Part shown: positions 22,989 to 23,190 of the stretch, piece by piece | Numbering within the stretch: the first letter of the stretch is position 1 | Layout: each line of letters starts with the position of its first letter | NCBI GenBank assembly: GCA_023424395.1 | Contig: JAFADY010000044.1 | Span: 1 to 23,190, forward strand | Source of the DNA: Bacteroidota bacterium | GTDB taxonomy: Bacteria > Bacteroidota > Bacteroidia > Bacteroidales > Dysgonomonadaceae | Reading direction: 5' to 3' | Length of the DNA: 23,190 nt | The notes under the pieces: generated by a model | Seen by the model: the letters and a program-made list of their open reading frames with translations, nothing else | Databases searched by the model: none | What the model was told of the DNA's origin: nothing | Program-made: the position numbers and the translations under genes

Positions 22989-23190
22989 AGCTGATGCATA
23001 ACGGCGGGAGCTTTACGCAGGGCTCTCAGATTAATTTTAATTATTTCGTGGGGAGCCTTGCGTAAGCTCAAGATGTGTGAAGTCCGCGAAGCGGCGAACA
23101 CCTCTTGAGCGAAGCTCCCGCCGATGCTGTGCAAGGAGCGAAGCGGATTGCACAGCATCGGTAAAAGGCTTTGCGAAGGCGGGGCTAAGA
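22989..23190 (-). repeat. Cassette recombination site J, with inserted element, cut by the window end
   Basis: Left core ATGCATAAC (AAC at 23000-23002), followed by GG, then the 157-base element (23005-23161), then the rest of the left arm (AAAAGGCTTTGCGAAGGCGGGG). The right arm and GTT core lie beyond 23190. The core GCATAAC matches GTTATGC of site I, the other end of this three-gene cassette. Confidence 0.75.
23005..23161. mobile_element. Structured ~158-bp element, full copy 2
   Basis: The sequence is the same as copy 1 (14479-14637) except for two single-base gaps near the first stem (GAGCCTTGCGTAAGCTC here against GAGCCCTTGCGTAAAGCTC). It starts with CGGGAGC right after AACGG and ends in CATCGG, and it has the same 13-bp hairpin. 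Confidence 0.75.

Larger units (their letters stand above)
11657..23190 (-). mobile_element. Integron-like gene-cassette array without a visible integrase
   Basis: Ten palindromic sites (A to J, listed singly) separate the genes of this region, one gene per interval except the last interval, which has three. Outer edges are AAC and GTT, stems are 17-20 bp, and loops differ in sequence and length. Read on the minus strand, each gene is followed by its site, as in integron cassettes followed by attC. The start of most cassettes is complementary to the outer core of their own site. The two or three bases around GTT differ from the classical GTTRRRY core, and the spacers are unequal, so this may be a distinct lineage. 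The left end has no recognisable site and the right end is beyond the window. No tyrosine recombinase is encoded here. Confidence 0.75.

Noticed and set aside
12222..23190. Calling the palindromic sites ordinary intrinsic terminators
   Set aside because: They have long, variable loops, no T-runs, paired outer cores that vary with the cassette, and a constant spacer asymmetry.

Overview
The window looks like the chromosome of a low-GC member of the Bacteroidota, most likely Bacteroidales. The reasons are the gene order sppA-lpxK-punA-thiL, promoters of the TTTG/TTG - 19-20 nt - TAnnTTTG type, A-rich leaders instead of Shine-Dalgarno sites, SSC-type lipoprotein signals, and an ECF sigma factor next to an inner-membrane-anchored beta-barrel protein. 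No rRNA or tRNA genes were seen.

Left part (1-3,000) is a patchwork of decaying defence and toxin-antitoxin DNA. It holds a HipB C-terminal relic, an intact AAA ATPase of the AAA_14/DUF4143 type, a probable ~205-nt small RNA with its own promoter and terminator, a two-repeat CRISPR relic, a hipA cut short at that relic, and an intact hipB with a palindromic operator. A second probable small RNA (~2,993-3,161) points at the 3' end of the next operon.

Core part (3,152-8,039) is a housekeeping operon on the minus strand: sppA (signal-peptide peptidase), lpxK (lipid A 4'-kinase), punA (purine nucleoside phosphorylase) and thiL (thiamine-monophosphate kinase). It runs from a clear promoter at 8,010-8,039 to a hairpin terminator at the end of thiL. 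Divergent from it (8,228-10,873) lie an ECF sigma factor, a beta-barrel protein with one N-terminal-side membrane anchor, and a lipoprotein, closed by a terminator. Two pseudogenes follow (a receptor-like fragment and a frameshifted KilA-N gene).

Right part (about 11,657-23,190, continuing past the window) is the exciting region: an integron-like array of gene cassettes. Nine complete palindromic sites and one cut by the window edge separate nearly every gene. Each site has AAC at one outer edge and GTT at the other, with imperfect stems of about 17-20 bp between them. The spacer between core triplet and stem is 5-6 nt on one side and only 1-3 nt on the other, in the same direction in the eight complete sites where it can be scored cleanly. 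The first bases of most cassettes are complementary to the outer core of that cassette's own site, as expected if cassettes circularise and insert like integron cassettes. Read on the minus strand each gene precedes its site, as in integrons. Several leaders are too short to hold a promoter. Cassette contents are a ClbS/DfsB-like protein, two HEPN-motif proteins, an OLD-family ATPase/TOPRIM nuclease, unknown proteins, a TonB-C-domain protein, membrane proteins, and a three-gene cassette with a Crp/Fnr regulator. A structured element of about 158 bp sits at the same position, right after AACGG, in two sites, and its first 52 bp sit at that position in a third. No integrase gene is present in the window.
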